From Niebla homalea (lineage: Eukaryota > Ascomycota > Lecanoromycetes > Lecanorales > Ramalinaceae): 64,000 bases of DNA. The stretch spans positions 434,001 to 498,000 of the forward strand of contig JAHGAU010000007.1 in assembly GCA_019925105.1 (NCBI GenBank), read 5' to 3'. Shown here one piece after another: positions 34,282 through 45,631 of this stretch (its first letter is position 1; every line of letters begins with the position of its first letter). Under the pieces are notes generated by a model. The model had not been told where the DNA came from. It saw only the letters and a program-made list of their open reading frames with translations, and searched no databases. Both the position numbers and the translations under genes were made by a program.

Positions 34282-35722
34282 ATGGAGGAAAACCGCGCTA
34301 GCGTGCCCCTATCAAGCCGGTCAAGCCAACGGCCAGGCGTTTCTCCTCAGCTCTCTCCAACCACCAGCAGTTCTCGACACCTCGAAGTCCCACCAGCTCA
34401 GAATTCTCCTCGCACGAGTATCGCACCTTTCACTCGCGATCTAATACCTGCAGCATTGCACCCCTTTCCGAACATGGCAACTGCATTCGCCCCGCCCCCC
34501 AGCGGCTCTGTCATGCCCAAGAGCCACGTCGGATTCGACAGCATCACAAATCAAATCGAGCGGAAACTGCTCAAGCGCGGCTTCCAATTCAATGTCATAT
34601 GCGTTGGTGAGCTATCGACACTATATCACGCCAATTACGCCTGCTAAACTACTCTCTCTCTGAAGGCCAAACCGGCTTAGGAAAATCCACCTTGATCAAC
34701 ACCATCTTCGCCTCGCATCTGATCGACTCCAAAGGCCGTCTCTCCCCCCAAGAGCCAGTTCGCTCGACCACTGAGATTCAATCCGCCTCGCACGGTCAGT
34801 CACTTCCCTCCGTTCACTGACACGGTGCTGAAACCATGCACAGTGATTGAGGAGAATGGTGTGCGACTGAGGTTGAACATCGTCGACACCCCCGGCTATG
34901 GAGATCAGGTCAACAACGACAGATGGTCAGCAGACTCAAATATGCTATTTTAGGCTTGAAGCTGACGATATTTTAGCTGGGATCCTATTGTCAAATACAT
35001 CAAGGATCAACACTCGGCATACCTACGCAAGGAACTTACTGCGCAGAGAGAAAGATATATTCAAGACACCCGCGTCCATTGCTGCCTCTTCTTCATCCAG
35101 CCTTCGGGCCATGCGTGAGTCCAGCAATACGCGAATTGGTAGTGATCCCACATTGACGTTCTTCAGTCTCAAACCGATCGACATAGTCGTCCTAAAGAAG
35201 CTTTCCGATGTGGTCAACGTGGTTCCCGTCATAGCAAAATCCGACTCACTTACACTCGAGGAACGCTTCGCCTTCAAGGAACGTATAAAGGAGGAGTTCG
35301 CCTTCCACAATCTGCGAATGTATCCTTACAGCAATGATGAGCAAGACGACGAGGAACGAGCCATGAACGATGGCATCAAGAGTCTGATTCCTTTTGCTGT
35401 CGTCGGCTCCGAGAACAACATCGTCGTGGGTGGTCGCTCTGTTCGAGGCCGCCAAAACCGATGGGGTGTGATCAATGTTGAAGACGAAAATCACTGCGAA
35501 TTCGTCAGCCTGCGAAATTTCCTGACACGCACCCATCTCCAGGATCTCATCGAGACAACCTCTCAGATCCACTATGAGACATTCCGCGCTAAGCAGCTCA
35601 TGGCTCTCAAAGAGAATAGTGCCGCTGGACAAGGAAGCCGGCCAATCAGTCCGAGCGCTGAGAGGGAATTCAGTAGACACTCGCAACGGATGACGATGGG
35701 AAATGCCCCTAATGGCGTCTAA
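34282..35722 (+). CDS. CDC10: Septin Cdc10/AspD
   Basis: Five exons: 34282-34606, 34666-34794, 34844-34925, 34977-35114 and 35167-35722; 409 residues. GTPase features: P-loop GQTGLGKSTLIN formed across the first intron, G3 IVDTPGYGD, G4-like PVIAKSD, and the septin unique element near WGVINVEDENHCEF and LRNFLTRTHLQDLIETTS. It has no C-terminal coiled coil, which is the mark of the Cdc10 group (AspD in Aspergillus). The conserved body starts at HVGFDSITNQIERKLLKRGF; about 75 residues of Ser/Pro-rich sequence precede it when the ATG at 34282 is used, and an in-frame Met at 34474 would give a more usual N-terminus. Septins form heteropolymers at septa and hyphal tips. Confidence 0.94.
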
Positions 35723-35991
35723 TTGGAGAGGGTAGGATCAGCATGGTGTTTGTGATTGTGGGCTTGATGAAGATGTGCCGATGAAGACAACAGTGAGGGT
35801 CTTCGCGTCAAGTGCGACCCAGTATCTTTTACCAGGCCGTGGGCGACTTTTCTCCCGAATTAATTCCTGCACAGAATGGTGTGTATATCGTGCTAAGCTT
35901 TCCTCGCGATAAGTCCGTCACAAGTCAAGAGTCTCGGCAGTTGAAAATTGGGAATGTCGTATGTACATGTCCTTCCTGTGTGAGAAACTAT

Positions 35992-36778
35992 TCAGGCCCC
36001 GTACTTGCCATTATCTACCACCCATGCCTCAACCTCCTCATATGCCCTATCCAAATCATCATTTACAACAATTTTCTCATGTACATCCCCATTCTTCGCG
36101 AACTCCATTTCCACCTTTGCCTGTTCGAGCCTCTTCTTGACACTGTCCTCATCATCTGTCCCTCTTCCCCTAAGCCTTTTTTCCAGTATCTCCAGCGACG
36201 GCGGCGACAGAAAGAGGAACCTGGCATTCAAGTCGGTCTTCTTCACTTGTTTGACACCCTGATCCAAGGTCATGAGCCTTCCATGTGAGTCCGCCGAGCC
36301 GGAAAACGGGTAGGAGGACAGAGGACTGACCTCCATCTCAATATCCAAAACGCAGATCCGCCCCTTATCGGCGACGTCCTTGACGGCCTTGACGCTCGTT
36401 CCGTAATGATTGCCTCCAAACTGGGCGTGCTCTATGAATCCATTCTCATTGACTAGCGAGAGGAAAGAGTCTTTGGAGGCGAAGTTGTACTCGCGGCCAT
36501 GCTGCTCGCCGGCACGGGGCTGTCTTGTGGTGTCTGTGTTTTTGGCGTCAGTCAGACGTGATTGGCGTCGGCGGCAGCGTGAGGTACTGTACGGGAAACG
36601 GAGAAGCCGAATGTGTCAGGGTGGTCGGCGAAGAGGCGCTTGAGGATGGTGGATTTGCCCGAGCCCGAGGGGCCCGAGATCACGATGGGTCGGTGCGTCT
36701 TGATGGCTAATAGGGGTTGTGGGATCAGTGGGTGTCTTGGGGACCATGCCTCGTCTGCTTCGTACCTGACGGCGCCAT
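35992..36778 (-). CDS. GUK1: Guanylate kinase
   Basis: Four exons: 36778-36766, 36706-36593, 36533-36331 and 36258-35992; 198 residues. The first coding exon holds 13 nt (MAPS plus one base). Motifs: P-loop [21 protein letters not shown]-binding [14 protein letters not shown] and [26 protein letters not shown], then VLDIEMEGVKQVK across the third intron and [20 protein letters not shown]. It phosphorylates GMP to GDP, an essential step for GTP supply and for mannose transfer in the Golgi via GDP recycling. Length matches yeast Guk1. Ends 269 bp from the convergent CDC10 stop. Confidence 0.96.
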
Positions 36779-37664
36779 GGAATGTAAATGTGCGGTCGCA
36801 AGAACAAGATATTGAAAGCGGGCTCGTAACAAGCCAATGATCAGGGGAGAACAATTCGCGTGGGCAATGCAGCACATCCAAAACCAGTTGTCGTAAAGAA
36901 GCGAAGCTAATTTTCCAATGTTATAGCATGGACCAAAGTGGGTTGGTTTCTGAGTCCGAAGGGTCCCTATCGATGTCCAGTAGCTGTGTGAATGTGAATG
37001 GTACTGGCCCGGCCCGTAAGTGCGGGAGGAGTACAACATACCTAAGGTAAGGTACCTTACCTACCTAAGTACCCTATAGTCCTGCCTATAAAACCTTGAA
37101 CCTAGGCTCGTCAAGCTACTTAACTAAGGTAAGATACTGTACCTTACCATTGGTTCCAGGGCGACAGAAGCCTAGTACAGCTTATACTGTACAGGTATCA
37201 AAAATGATGTTCGATGATTCCGATTCTGCATCAAAGATTTCCCCATTGGTAAATTATGATGACTGCTGATGCCACTTGCCTTACTAACCTCATTAACTCG
37301 TCAGCTGACTCCGAATGCACTTTGTGAACCTCAAAGCGCGAATTTGCGTTAAAACATCTATAGGAAGGAGCTCCAACAATGTTGAATCTCGCATGGGAAG
37401 TATATAGAGAATTAATCCGGCTGTTTCTGAAGTCGGAGTTGGTGTCCCAATAGATCCCGAATGGGACAGTCAGTGCCGCAAGCCTTCTGCAACCCAAGCG
37501 CTTCTCCATACATAATTCAGTAGCTTGCTTGAGCCCATGCGTTACTTGCAATGGGTACTCTGCCGATGAGATTAGCGGCTTCTATCACTAGTGAGCCTCG
37601 TTATTGAACCGTATAATCTTCGTAAGCCATGTGAAATGTAGGGGATAAAAGGTCAGAAAATGGC
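36779..37664. other. Intergenic region GUK1-RUD3 with GGTACC palindromes
   Basis: 886 bp. Contains a perfect 16-bp palindrome GGTAAGGTACCTTACC at 37046-37061 and a second imperfect one about 80 bp downstream, listed separately. No gene seen. Confidence 0.5.
37046..37061. repeat. Perfect 16-bp palindrome
   Basis: GGTAAGGTACCTTACC equals its own reverse complement. A related interrupted inverted repeat, GGTAAG...CTTACC, lies at about 37128-37148. They are embedded in several partial TACCT/AGGTA words between 37038 and 37148. Confidence 0.9.
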
Positions 37665-39670
37665 CTATCGCGGCCTCGAACTGGCCGAACTACTCAGTCC
37701 AGCAGAACTGTCCGGTGATCTCGGAGATTTGACGCCATCCTGAGCTTCTTGCTCCAGGAAGTCGGACCAGAGCTCTGCTAGCGACTCTTTCCTGCTCCCG
37801 TTGTCGAACGGAAAGTCCCCGGATAACGCGGGTGTGCTGGCCTTCCTGTGCCACGGGGATACTGGGACCCCTAGACTAGGATTCGAGGCGCCAGGCCGCG
37901 CCAGCCCCGCCTGTTCCCTTTGCTCTGTCAGTGTATTAGCAAGGCTGCCTCTCTGAGTTAACGGGAGGCAAACCATCATTCCAGCCGAGGATACTGGCCA
38001 TAATCTGGAGCACCTGAAACTTCTTTGGATCCGTTCTGTCCAGTGCTAGGAATCGCATGAGATGATTCGTGACAAGGTCCCTGCTACCTTTTAGCTAGTT
38101 GCGCCTTCACGACAATGGTATGGAGTTGCTTCGTACTTCCCAATAGTGTCCTCTGGTCTTCCTTTCTTTAGGTTCTTGGTATATCTGAGAGCTTTTGTCA
38201 GGTGTTCGTTCAGTATTACCCCTTCATGTCGTAGTTTGCCAATGAGCAGATTCTTCTCCTTGACCTCTTTCTCGAAAGGAAGCACTCTTTCCAAGTCCCT
38301 GCGCGAGGCCTCAAACCCCATGATAGCTTCTGTTGCTTTTGTTTCGCTCTCTCGGAGCTGTTTCGAAAGACGTTCCATCTGAGCCTGCGAGTTCTCCACC
38401 ACCTCGCGCAACTCCTGTCGACGCGCTGAAAAAAATCAGCATTTTGCAGCTTCTAATTTGACAATCATACCTTCTTGTAATTCTTGAAGGGCTCGTTGCA
38501 ACCCATCAACTGTATTAGACTGTACGTCGCGCTCCGAAGCGGCCTTCTCGTGGGCCTCTCGATGGGTCGCAATTTGGTCTTCCAGGTCAGCAACCTTTTC
38601 AGCGATGCTCTCGCGTACCGAGCGCTCTTCCATTGCCAGGATTTCCCAATCTTGCATGGCTTGCTTTGCCGCCTCGAATTCTTCCTTTACGTTAGCCTCT
38701 CGTTGTACAAGATCTTCACGTTCTTTGGAGAAGTTTTGCTGTGAGAGAGTTGTCCGATTCCGCAGACTGGACAATTCTTTCGACTGCTGTTCGCCCTGCT
38801 CAGCCAGAGTTGCCAACTCTGCCTCTCTGGCTTCGTTCTCCTCCCGCAACCCGTGGTTCTGTTCCTCCAACTCCTCAATTCTTGTTCGGGCCTGAGACAA
38901 CTCCTCCTGCATGCAGCGATCAGATATGTAGGACTGGCGAGATGCGGTCATCCTTCAACTTACAGCATCGGCTTTCAATCGATCGCCTAATTGCGACCGT
39001 ATAGTGTTTACCTTGCCAAGAAGGTTTCGATGTTGCGTCTCTGCTTGCTCCTTCTTACTGTGTGTGTCCGCAAGCTGGTTCTGCATGTCCTTGACATCGG
39101 CTGCGTGTTTCTCTTGCAATGCCTCCAAAGATCTTCGTACTTCTGCCAAATCTCTCCGGAGAGCTTCTCGCTCTTCGCTGAGCCTGGCAAAGCGCACATC
39201 AGGTTCCTCTATCTGCTGATCAAGAGCAACGCCAGGGGAAGCTGCTGGCGCCTCGGCAGCTTGATCCGCTTGTAAGTCTTGCCTTTGAAAAACCTGCTGC
39301 ATTGAGGACGGCTCCATGACGTCAAGATTGTCTGACCTTGTCGATGCATGTTCATCACTTCCATTGGGTAGCACGGTGACCTTGGGCGTGTCTGGCACTC
39401 TAGGCGATGTGGGAGTCGAAGGTTCTGTAGTACTCTGCATCTCCGTCTCTACATTTCTACCTTCTTCATCATGCTCAAACTCGACTTTAATGCCATTCAG
39501 CTTTGAACTCTCGCCATTGACCTGTCTGTTCTTGACTGGTTTTTTCTTCTTGTTCTTCTTCGATTTTGGAACTGATAGAGATTAGAGGAGAGCAAGAAGG
39601 GGCATCTGAGCAATAGACAGGTACCTGCAGGACTTGACTTCGGCTCATCTAAGACATTCTTTGAAGACAT
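37665..39670 (-). CDS. RUD3: Golgin with GRAB-type C-terminus, Rud3 family
   Basis: Six exons: 39670-39625, 39571-38964, 38906-38471, 38425-38137, 38080-37974, 37924-37665; 581 residues. A Lys-rich N-terminus (KSKKNKKKKP) and a Ser/Pro-rich linker precede some 280 residues of coiled coil (LSEEREALRRDLAEVRRSLE onward). Near residue 430 begins the GRAB-like Arf1-binding segment: GKLRHEGVILNEHLTKALRY, then VTNHLMRFLALDRTDPKKFQ and QIMASILGWNDEQREQAGLA after splicing. Such golgins tether vesicles at the cis-Golgi and are recruited by Arf1. The tail is Ser/Pro-rich. Donor of the fifth intron is GTTTGC, weak but required by frame. Divergent from MES1 (251 bp between start codons). Confidence 0.9.
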
Positions 39671-39921
39671 GGTTATGCTAGAAGAGGAGCCTTCGATGTA
39701 TGGGCTTTTGAAGACAGACCGTGGAACGCAGATGGTACGTACCTATTGACGCAAGCTGTAAGGCTTGGCTCTGACTACGCTGGAAACACCCGGTATTGAC
39801 GGCTTTATTACCTATAGCTCCATATATAGCTAGAAAATTACTGTCTATCCGGACTTCACCCGTGAAGCCTTGTCCTTTGATCAGTCTTACTCACACATGC
39901 TGCGCAAACAACCCGTTGAAT

Positions 39922-41892
39922 ATGGGGCAGCATGCGCAAATTCTCCCCATCCGGGGTCAGAGAAATATACTCATTACTAGTGCTCTCCCATACGTCAATA
40001 ACGTCCCTCACCTCGGCAACATTGTTGGTAGCGTCTTGAGCGCCGATGTGTTTGCCAGGTACAACAAAGCAAGAGGTAGACCCACTCTCTTCGTCTGCGG
40101 CACGGACGAGTACGGCACCGCAACGGAGACGAAAGCTCTGGAAGAGGATGTAACCCCGCGTGAGCTTTGCGACAAGTACAATGCGATCCACACTGAGATC
40201 TACGAATGGTTCGAGATCGACTTCGACATCTTTGGCCGCACCTCCACCCAACAACAAACCGACATAACTCAGAACATTTTTCGTCGACTTTATGAGAACG
40301 ACTACCTCGTAGAGCGGATTTCATTGCAGCCATACTGTGTCGGAGAGACGGGTAAGGAGCATGGCTTCTTAGCGGACAGATTCATCGAAGGCATCTGTCC
40401 AAAGTGCGGGTATGACGATGCTCGGGGTGATCAATGCGATAAATGCGGCTCAGTCGATTACGAACCACTAGATCTGGGTAGTGCTCGTTGCAAGATCCAC
40501 CCAAAGGTTACGCCAATTGCTCGTGAGACGAAGCATATACATATCAGGCTGGACCGTCTGCAGCCAGCCATTGAGTCATGGTTCAGAGAGGCTTCTGTCA
40601 AAGGAGGTTGGTCCAAGAACGGACAGATCATTACGGACTCTTGGTTGAAACTGGGTTTGCGAGATCGGGGCATCACCCGCGATCTCAAGTGGGGAACGCC
40701 TTTACCCCTCGATGCGTTCAAGGAGGAGGAGGATCGTGACAATTACAGGGAGAAGGTTTTCTACGTCTGGTTCGACGCTTGCATTGGCTATGTGTCAATC
40801 ACGGCCAATTACACGGACGAGTGGGAGAAATGGTGGCGCGATCCGGAGAATGTGCGTCTGTACCAGTTCATGGGTAAAGACAACGTGCCATTCCACTCGG
40901 TCATCTTTCCAGGCTCACAAATCGGCACGGGGGAGGACTGGACAATGTTGCACCACCTCTCAACCACTGAGTACCTAAATTATGAAGACGGTAAGTTTTC
41001 GAAATCACGGGGTGTCGGAGTCTTTGGCAACAATGCAAAAGAGACGGGTATACCTCCTGATGTTTGGCGATACTATCTGCTCAAGCATAGACCGGAAACA
41101 TCGGATTCGCAATTCGAATGGAGAGACTTCATTGCTCACAACAACAATGAATTGCTTGCCAAATTGGGCAATCTTGTCAATCGCGTCATCAAACTCGTGA
41201 ACACCAAGTATGATTCCATTGTTCCTGACTACTCCTCATCACCTTCAGACCCCAGATTTGATGAAATCAAAGTCATAGTCAACCAAAACCTTCGGAAATA
41301 CATAGAACAGCTCGAAGCCGTCCGGTTAAAGGAAGGCTTGATAACGGCCATGGATATAGCACAGGAAGGCAACAATTTCATTCAGAGCAATCGACTAGAC
41401 AACACACTGATTGCAAATGAGCCGGAGCGGGCTGCCGCTGTCGTGGGAATCACCATTAATATAATCTACCTTTGCGCAAGCGTCTTCGAGCCGTATCTTC
41501 CAGCAACATCGAAGTCGATCTTACAGCAAATTAATGCCCCTTTCCTGAAGATCCCGGATCAATGGACTGGTGAGGATATCAAACCGAATCATCAGATAAA
41601 CAAAGCCAGGCACTTGTTCTCCCAAATCGACTCTAAGAAGGAGGACGAGTGGCGAGCAATGTTTGGGGGGACACAAGAAGGGCGACTGAAGAAAGAAGAA
41701 CAAGCAGCGCGCAAACGAGCTCAGAAGGAAGCAGACAAAGCTAAGAAGGCGGCGAAGAAAGCTGCCAGGGCAGAACATGAGAAGCCAAAGGAGCCAGGAG
41801 CAAGCCAGCAATCAGTCGAAGCATCAGCTACCGGTGGAGCAGCGCCAATGCAAGTCGATAGCGAGCCCGTCGATGCTGTTACAGATGGGTAA
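39922..41892 (+). CDS. MES1: Cytosolic methionyl-tRNA synthetase
   Basis: 656 residues, intronless. Class I signatures: HIGH-type VPHLGNIVGSV, zinc-binding Cys clusters (GICPKCGYDD and GDQCDKCGS), WFDACIGYVSI, and KMSKS-type GKFSKSRGVGVFG. The anticodon-binding helical domain begins near WRYYLLKHRPE and contains AHNNNELLAKLGNLVNRV. The C-terminus is a Lys/Ala-rich coiled tail, as in other fungal cytosolic enzymes. The ATG at 39922 is the first in frame; the frame is open upstream to a TTG at 39796. It lacks the N-terminal GST-like domain of yeast Mes1, as is usual in many filamentous fungi (from memory). Confidence 0.94.
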   Translation: MGQHAQILPIRGQRNILITSALPYVNNVPHLGNIVGSVLSADVFARYNKARGRPTLFVCGTDEYGTATETKALEEDVTPRELCDKYNAIHTEIYEWFEIDFDIFGRTSTQQQTDITQNIFRRLYENDYLVERISLQPYCVGETGKEHGFLADRFIEGICPKCGYDDARGDQCDKCGSVDYEPLDLGSARCKIHPKVTPIARETKHIHIRLDRLQPAIESWFREASVKGGWSKNGQIITDSWLKLGLRDRGITRDLKWGTPLPLDAFKEEEDRDNYREKVFYVWFDACIGYVSITANYTDEWEKWWRDPENVRLYQFMGKDNVPFHSVIFPGSQIGTGEDWTMLHHLSTTEYLNYEDGKFSKSRGVGVFGNNAKETGIPPDVWRYYLLKHRPETSDSQFEWRDFIAHNNNELLAKLGNLVNRVIKLVNTKYDSIVPDYSSSPSDPRFDEIKVIVNQNLRKYIEQLEAVRLKEGLITAMDIAQEGNNFIQSNRLDNTLIANEPERAAAVVGITINIIYLCASVFEPYLPATSKSILQQINAPFLKIPDQWTGEDIKPNHQINKARHLFSQIDSKKEDEWRAMFGGTQEGRLKKEEQAARKRAQKEADKAKKAAKKAARAEHEKPKEPGASQQSVEASATGGAAPMQVDSEPVDAVTDG

Positions 41893-42488
41893 GAACCCTT
41901 GATCAATGGAATGATGCAGGGCATATATTAAGCGACTGACACACGCCACAGGGTGCAACAAGTGACGTTGCCCTCATCTTGACGGGCGGAGGTGCCCTGC
42001 GATGCGACCGAAAGGCGGAGCAAATACCTGTCACAAAGACATGTTGCTATCCAGTACGGGTTCAGGCCCTTGGATCCTTCATCAGTCGTCATGACTTTTC
42101 GGTCGCCGAAAATTAGGAATAAGGCCACTGTCTTGCGCTAATGCAACCTAAAGTGACGCAAGAAATAAGCTCGACGTCTATTCAAGCATCCCGAGTCCCC
42201 GACAACAGTGAAGGGTGCGCTAGCGAAAGTTTGATGCCGAGCTTGAGCGTCGACTACCTTAGACCCTAGTCTCCCTGGCTCCGCGGGTTTGAGGCACTAT
42301 GCTGATTACGGAAGTGAGGGGCAAGCTGGGAAATGCTGATTGTTGAAGCATGTTTCGGTCTGACAGCGAGGAGAATAGCAGTCAGCATCGGTCCCTATTA
42401 ATACTTGATAAGTTGCAGCCTGTCCTCAATTCTTCCTCGGATTTACCATCACACCAAACACTGCATCATCATTGTTTCAGCCTATGAT
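41893..42488. other. Intergenic region downstream of MES1
   Basis: 596 bp between two plus-strand genes; nothing recognisable besides presumed terminator and promoter sequence. Confidence 0.5.
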
Positions 42489-43179
42489 ATGTCGTCTCTC
42501 ATGCCAAAATTGAGTCCATTTACGTTACAGCAGCAGCTCCGCCGGGTGACTGTCAATCAGGCCGTCAGTGCTCGGGCCTACAGCTCCTTCTACCCCAAGA
42601 TTCGTGTTGAGACCAAGTAAGTCCAAACGCTCGGTAACACGGACGGTCATTGCCAGATCAAGCTGGGTCCTGTTGAGTAATCGAAGCTGATGGTTGACTT
42701 TCTCTACAAGCGTCCCGGCTGGGCACCGCTCCCTCAACACCACGAAGCACGAAAATTCTGTTCACGATGAATCCACCATAGACTTCGCGTACATGCCCCA
42801 AGCCTCCCTTGCTGCTCCATCTGAGCCCGAGACGTTCCGCGTCCCCCTTCTGCCGGACAATGTTGCTCCTCCTCTTGAGCACACCAACAATGCTCACCAC
42901 GATTTTCATATGCAATCAGTTGTACGACCTCAGATCCACACCATAAGTGCAGACAGCACACACATTGACAGCCCAAGCGCAATGAGCGAGGTCATGGACA
43001 ATCATACTGTCGATGTGGATGTATTTGATCTCACAAGGAAAGTCAAAGATGCGGCTGCTGCGAGTATGTCAGGGGTAGCGATCATGGGCGCGGAGGAGGT
43101 TGAAAAACAGCGCGGTCTAGTTGGTAATCTTGTCAATGGATTCATGGACGATGTTTTTGGCCCCAAGCGAACTGCTTAG
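42489..43179 (+). CDS. Uncharacterised protein with mitochondrial presequence
   Basis: Two exons, 42489-42616 and 42711-43179, 94-bp intron (GTAAGT..CTACAAG), 198 residues. The N-terminus has LQQQLRRVTVNQAVSARAYS, basic and hydroxylated with an ARAYS cleavage-type end, so import into mitochondria is likely. The remainder is mainly polar: SVHDESTIDFAYMPQA, RVPLLPDNVAPP and a C-terminal amphipathic segment GNLVNGFMDDVFGPKRTA. I do not recognise a domain. The joint ETN-VPAG is inferred from frame and splice signals. It looks like a conserved fungal protein of unknown function. Confidence 0.7.
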
Positions 43180-43659
43180 ACGGGGTTGGCATTGTAAGAG
43201 CGAGAGGGTGATGGTGGAAGCGGTCCCAAATTGACGAAAGCGCGATCACAGAGCGGAGGAGTTTGGCGGCGTTCCTATGATTTGCTCGTGGAATTACATT
43301 GGAATGAAGCGTGTATCTGCGCGCGAAAGATTGTTTCGATTCGAGATGTAGCGTAACGAATGAATTCCTGACGACTTTCAGCGTTAGAGTATTCATTTAA
43401 GTCTGTAACCAGAAAACCCTACGAGGTTCTACCAAAGATGATGGATGGCATTCTCTCACGTTTTGGCACAGCGCAAGTCAAGTCGTTGGGTGAATGTCCT
43501 ACGTACTAGAACTAGCCATATTGGGCGATTATGTTCAGCCCTGTCATAAATACTACGAACTAATCTTACCTCATAATTGTCCTCAAATAGTGTCATCAAA
43601 GATCAGACTCATGTCAAGCGTCTCCTGATGGTCTGCCAATATGCTTCCAACACTCGAAA
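43180..43659. other. Intergenic region upstream of the transporter
   Basis: 480 bp with no recognisable gene; promoter of the downstream transporter expected here. Confidence 0.5.
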
Positions 43660-45631
43660 ATGCCCAACTATCCCTCAGATGATCCCTTGCAGGCGGAACA
43701 ATCGCAAAGCCTCCTACAGCACTCGGAGCTGGACGAGAATAATACAGGATCATTAGTAAACAAGGCGCCTTTCAGGCCCGCATACCATTCCTCTGCCCGG
43801 CAATCCTCTTTCTCAAAACGAGCTCCAAACGGAGTGCCCCGGACACCGAACAGAGTCCGCTTTGAGGTTCAAGAAACGGACAATGTCGAGAATCATTCGA
43901 ATCCACGTACAGACTCCACGGACGATTACTTAGATGGGGGCTTCGACCGTGAGCAGCACATTCGCGAGAATGGGACTTCAAGAGCCAGTACTGGGCAGCG
44001 AGCGCCACTGCTTACTGGTATCGAGGCGCCCAGTGTTGCGATTGCCGACGAGCTAGACTTCAATGCCGAGGATTTACTCGAGGACGCCAGACCCAAAAGT
44101 GGAATCAAGAGCGCATTCATGAATATGGCGAACAGCATCATAGGGGCTGGCATTATTGGACAGCCGTACGCCTTTAGGCAAGCAGGCTTGCTGGCTGGCA
44201 TCATCCTTCTTGTTGGGTTGACGGTCACTGTTGACTGGACTATTCGACTCATAGTGATCAACTCGAAGTTGAGCGGTGCGAATTCTTTCCAAAGCACGAT
44301 GGAAAAGTGCTTCGGCAAACCTGGCCTCGTCGCTATCTCGGTAGCCCAATGGGCCTTTGCTTTTGGTGGCATGATGGCATTCTGCATTATCGTCGGAGAC
44401 ACAATACCTCAAGTACTTGCGGCGATGTTCCCATCATTGTCTAGACTCCCGTTCCTTTGGATTTTCACGAATAGGAGAGCAGTAATCATACTTTTCATTC
44501 TTGGTCTGTCATATCCACTTTCTCTCTATCGTGACATTGCAAAGGTGAGCGAAGCCATCGCCTGTAATGTTTTTACCGCTTATTAGAAGCAGCTCGCAAG
44601 GGCTTCTGGTCTAGCATTAGTCTCCATGACAGTAATCATTGTTACCATAATCACGCAAGGCGCAAGAGTGCCTCAAGATCTTCGGGGGACATTCAAGGGT
44701 TCCATGCTTATTAGCAATGGCGTAGCACAAGCGATTGGCGTGATCTCTTTCGGTCAGAAGGCTCTATCTCCATCTCTTTGTTTGATGCTCGGTGCTGACG
44801 GACCACAGCATTCGTCTGCCGTAAGTCTTTGCAGAGATCCAGCGTGATATGAATGCTCAGCGATGTAAAGATCACAACAGCCTTCTCATCTATGGATCCT
44901 TGAAGAAGCCAACTTTAGACCGTTTTGCTCAGGTGACGCATTACTCGACCTTCATATCAATGGCCGCTTGTCTGGCAGTGGCCTTGGCAGGCTTTCTGTC
45001 CTTCCGAGACAAAACAATGGGTAACGTCCTGGTAATTCACAATGATTCTTAGAATGCTCAGACAAGCTAATGGCTGCATAGAATAACTTCCCAGAGGGCA
45101 ACATCATGGTCAATATTGCAAGGCTGTCAGTCCTACCTAGGAGCAATAAGAGTCTGGAAGCCCAGATGGAGGCTGATGAGGGTTTAGGTTTTTCGGGCTC
45201 AACATGCTGACCACTCTACCACTTGAATGCTTCGTGTGTCGTGAAGTCATGCTCAATTATTGGTTTCCAAACGAGCCCTTCAACATGAATTTGCACATGA
45301 TTTTTACGACTTCGCTGGTGGTGACGGCGATGACCATGGCACTAATCACCTGTGATCTTGGCGCAGTGTTCGAGCTGGTGGGAGCAACTTCAGCCTGTGC
45401 TTTGGCGTACATCTTCCCACCTTTGTGCTACGTGAAATTGAGCCAGCGGAGCTGGAAGACTTACATGGCCCTTGCCTGTGCAGTCTTTGGGTCGGGTGTC
45501 ATGGCTATCAGTCTCATACAGGTAGGTTACTCTCGGACCTTTCCCATTTGGCTGACTCCTTCACTAATGTCTTTTGCAGGCAATACTCAAGATCAGGAGG
45601 AATGAGGGCGGTGCTCAGGTTTGCAACTGAC
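43660..45631 (+). CDS. AVT2: Vacuolar amino-acid transporter, AVT2-like
   Basis: Seven exons: 43660-44544, 44593-44752, 44809-44820, 44871-45031, 45082-45125, 45188-45521, 45581-45631; 548 residues. A 150-residue disordered cytosolic N-terminus is followed by an AAAP/SLC38 transporter core of about 11 helices starting SAFMNMANSIIGAGIIGQPY. The sequence follows yeast Avt2 closely: TVDWTIRLIVINSKLSGANS, FGGMMAFCIIVGDTIP, ISFAFVCHHNSLLIYGS, GNVLNNFPEGNIMVNIARLF, FGLNMLTTLPLECFVCRE. The third exon is only 12 nt and supplies most of the AFVCHH helix motif. Substrate is unknown; family members move neutral or acidic amino acids across the vacuolar membrane. Introns are 48-62 bp. Confidence 0.9.
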
